DNA of 64,000 nucleotides from JANNWF01 sp052390415 (GTDB lineage: Bacteria > Pseudomonadota > Gammaproteobacteria > Xanthomonadales > Xanthomonadaceae): positions 1-64,000 of the forward strand of contig JBQTGY010000041.1 of NCBI GenBank assembly GCA_052390415.1. Reading direction: 5' to 3'. This document shows positions 62,221 through 64,000 of the stretch, piece after piece. The notes beneath the pieces are model-generated. The model saw only the letters and a program-made list of their open reading frames with translations. It ran no database searches and was not told where the DNA came from. Each line of letters begins with the position of its first letter. Within the stretch, counting starts at the first letter, position 1. The translations under genes were made by a program, and so were the position numbers.

Positions 62221-62493
62221 ATGGCTCTCGATAAACGACTACTGGAAATTCTCTGTTGTCCGGTCAGCAAACAACCGGTTCAGATGCTCAATGCGCGCCA
62301 GCTTGATTGCCTGAAGCTGGCACAGGCATCGCGCTCATTGACCTTGCTGGATGGCAGTGATTTTTCAGACTCGATCGAGGCGGGATTGCTGACCCGTGAT
62401 GGCAAGACCATCTACCTGGTCGCCGATGGCATCCCGATCATGCTCGCGGACCAAGCGGTTGCCACCGCTCAACTGGCGGATTTTCCAGTCTGA
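62221..62493 (+). CDS. Trm112-like protein, long variant
   Basis: A 90-residue protein of the Trm112/YcaR group, small zinc proteins that in other organisms activate methyltransferases. The frame DKRLLEILCCPVSKQPVQML and the C-terminal YLVADGIPIMLADQAV are characteristic. Two points differ from the ~60-residue E. coli type: a ~30-residue middle insertion and CPVSK in place of CPVCK, so the zinc site is incomplete. I recall similar long forms in xanthomonads, so this is likely a lineage variant. Confidence 0.82.
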   Translation: MALDKRLLEILCCPVSKQPVQMLNARQLDCLKLAQASRSLTLLDGSDFSDSIEAGLLTRDGKTIYLVADGIPIMLADQAVATAQLADFPV

Positions 62494-62558
62494 TGAGTTC
62501 CTACGCTCCGCCACGGCGATGTGTGCGTCCAAGCAGGTTGACGCCTGAGGCCGAGTCA

Positions 62559-64000
62559 CATGCTTGAGCTGAGCGCCATGCAAGCCGTGTGTGTCGACCT
62601 TCGGCGTTTGCTGCAAACACATTTGATGCCGCGCCTGGGTCGAGCGCTGGACGAGTTCGACAGCAAATTGTTCGCGTTGGCATCCGCCTCGCGCGTGGCC
62701 AGCGAAGAGCAACGGTTGCTGGACGCCCTGCGTGAACTGCGGCGCCAGCGCGCGGCGGTTGAGCACGGTTTTGTGGCTCGCTTGGGGCAGGGGTTGGTGC
62801 ATACGCCCACGGCGCCTGCTCGCCGATCCGTGACCACGCCGCTTTCCTTGTATGCCCGAGATGAGTTGGAAGAGCGGCTCGCGCTTTCCGCCATCGCGAC
62901 CAGCGTCGCAGCGCATGTGCACGGTGATTTGCGCGCTCTCAACTATCGCTTGGCCGCCTTGGTGGGAGCAACGGCTTTCGACGATCAGTCCAATCCGATT
63001 GGACCGCTGGCCTTGGTTGAAGGATTTCGCGACGCGTTCCTGGCACTTGATATTGGCACCGACCTGCGTTTGCAGGCGTACCGCAAAGTGCATGCGCACG
63101 TATTGGAGGGACTGGAGGATTGTTACCAGCGCTGCAACCAGCGATTGATCGCGGCAGGTGTGTTGGTCGAACTTCCCGTCGATCACGCGGATGGCGAAGC
63201 AAGCGTCATTGATTCCGCAACGCCGATGTCTGCGGCGGTGCCAGCAGCCAGCAACGATGCGGTCATTGCCGAGAGTATTGTGGCAAGTCCAGGCGAGCCG
63301 CCGAAGCCGGCTCCGTTCGCGCCGGTATCACGGCCCTACCCGGTTCCCGAGGAGGAGCCAGTGGGAGATATGGCGGAATTGTTTCGCCGTATGCTCACGC
63401 GTCGTCTTGCTCAGGGTATGCCGCCGGCAGCCAGCCTTCGTGGCGCCACCGAAAGTCGGGAGATCTCGCGCGAGCGACTGCTGGATGCAACCGCCGCGCT
63501 GTTGCAGGATGCAAACGCAAAACCGGGGGAGCTGAAGCGTCGTTTGCTGGATTTGGCGCAGCAACAATCACCGGCGCGAGTTTCATTGAGCGCGGCGGAT
63601 GAAGGAACGGTCGATCTCGTCGACGCCTTGTTCCAGCGAATGAGCCAAGACAGCAATGTGCCCACCCCGCTGGGGCGAGCACTGACGGCCTTGCGCGTCC
63701 CATTCTTGAATGCGGCGTTGCGTGATCAATCGTTGATGAATGATCCGAGCCATCCCGCACGTCAACTTATCGACGAATTCGGTGATTCGGCGCGTGGTTG
63801 GTGTGCCACTGCAGATCCCGGGCAACGCTTGCTGCGGCAAATGCAGCTGCTGCAAGGCAAATTGCAGCAGGCCGGTGAAACCGATGCGGCGGGTTTTCAG
63901 GACGCGCTGAATGAGTTTCGCGAGTTTGCCGCCGCTCAGCGTGTGCAGGCTGAGCAAGCCGAACTGCGAGCCATCGAGTCGACGCGTAGCCGTGAGGCGC
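62559..64000 (+). CDS. DUF1631 family protein, partial at right edge
   Basis: An open frame from ATG 62559 to the window end, 480 codons, C-terminus missing. It is helical and Arg/Leu/Gln-rich with no signal peptide or membrane segment: LRRLLQTHLMPRLGRALDEF, then ARDELEERLALSAIATSVAA, RLAALVGATAFDDQSNPIGP and later ALRVPFLNAALRDQSLMNDP and HPARQLIDEFGD. These last blocks and the position beside purEK fit DUF1631, a large family of unknown function found in Beta- and Gammaproteobacteria. A Pro-rich linker lies at about residues 205-270. Confidence 0.85.

Overview
The window is high-GC, densely packed bacterial chromosome. Several things point to a gammaproteobacterium of the order Lysobacterales (Xanthomonadales), probably Rhodanobacteraceae-like: a thrS-infC-rpmI-rplT-pheS-pheT-ihfA-merR block, a permease-free EIIA-HPr-EI cluster with mgtE nearby, purE/purK beside a Trm112-like gene and a DUF1631 gene, and a secreted protein ending in an FxxGFE-type tail. 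The placement is inferred from gene content and was not tested by a search. There are about 58 protein genes, one tRNA, several families of small intergenic repeats, and no phage, IS element or CRISPR array.

Layout. 1-5.7 kb: a membrane protein cut by the left edge, a two-component system (response regulator then kinase) divergent from a Spy/CpxP-like periplasmic gene, a low-complexity secreted protein, and an ammonium transporter with a 71-residue partner gene. 5.8-11.6 kb: a five-gene operon, each gene overlapping the next by 4 bases, resembling E. coli ynbABCD; here the CDP-alcohol phosphotransferase (YnbA-like) and the hydrolase/methyltransferase (YnbC-like) are one 805-residue polypeptide. 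11.6-16.1 kb: a PIN/Phd toxin-antitoxin pair, a WYL regulator divergent from a secreted DUF1579-like protein, a DUF3291 protein and MgtE. 16.2-22 kb: a methyltransferase, two head-to-head paralogous Fe(II)/2-oxoglutarate oxygenases, a 35-bp tandem repeat, then ptsI, ptsH and an EIIA gene. 22-30.3 kb: complete kdpFABC-kdpDE potassium uptake system with a KdpE-like operator and a MITE between kdpC and kdpD.

30.6-36.2 kb: two secreted amidohydrolases, a DnaJ-type zinc-finger miniprotein and a five-repeat secreted protein. 36.3-46.5 kb: proB-proA, then the translation block merR-ihfA-pheT-pheS-rplT-rpmI-infC-thrS, all on the minus strand. infC appears to start at ATC, and three hairpins lie in the leaders of thrS, rpmI and pheS. 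46.7-64 kb: a MobA-like nucleotidyltransferase, an S9 peptidase lipoprotein, a DUF6630-type protein, tRNA-Val(GAC), a Fic protein, uvrB, marC-SDR-grxD, sodB, an orphan ABC ATPase, a penicillin-acylase family enzyme, purE-purK, a Trm112-like protein and a DUF1631 gene cut by the right edge.

Most of the window is housekeeping. The parts most worth a second look are the ynb-like operon with its fusion protein, the methyltransferase/oxygenase island, the five-repeat secreted protein, the amt partner gene and the leaders of the translation operon.
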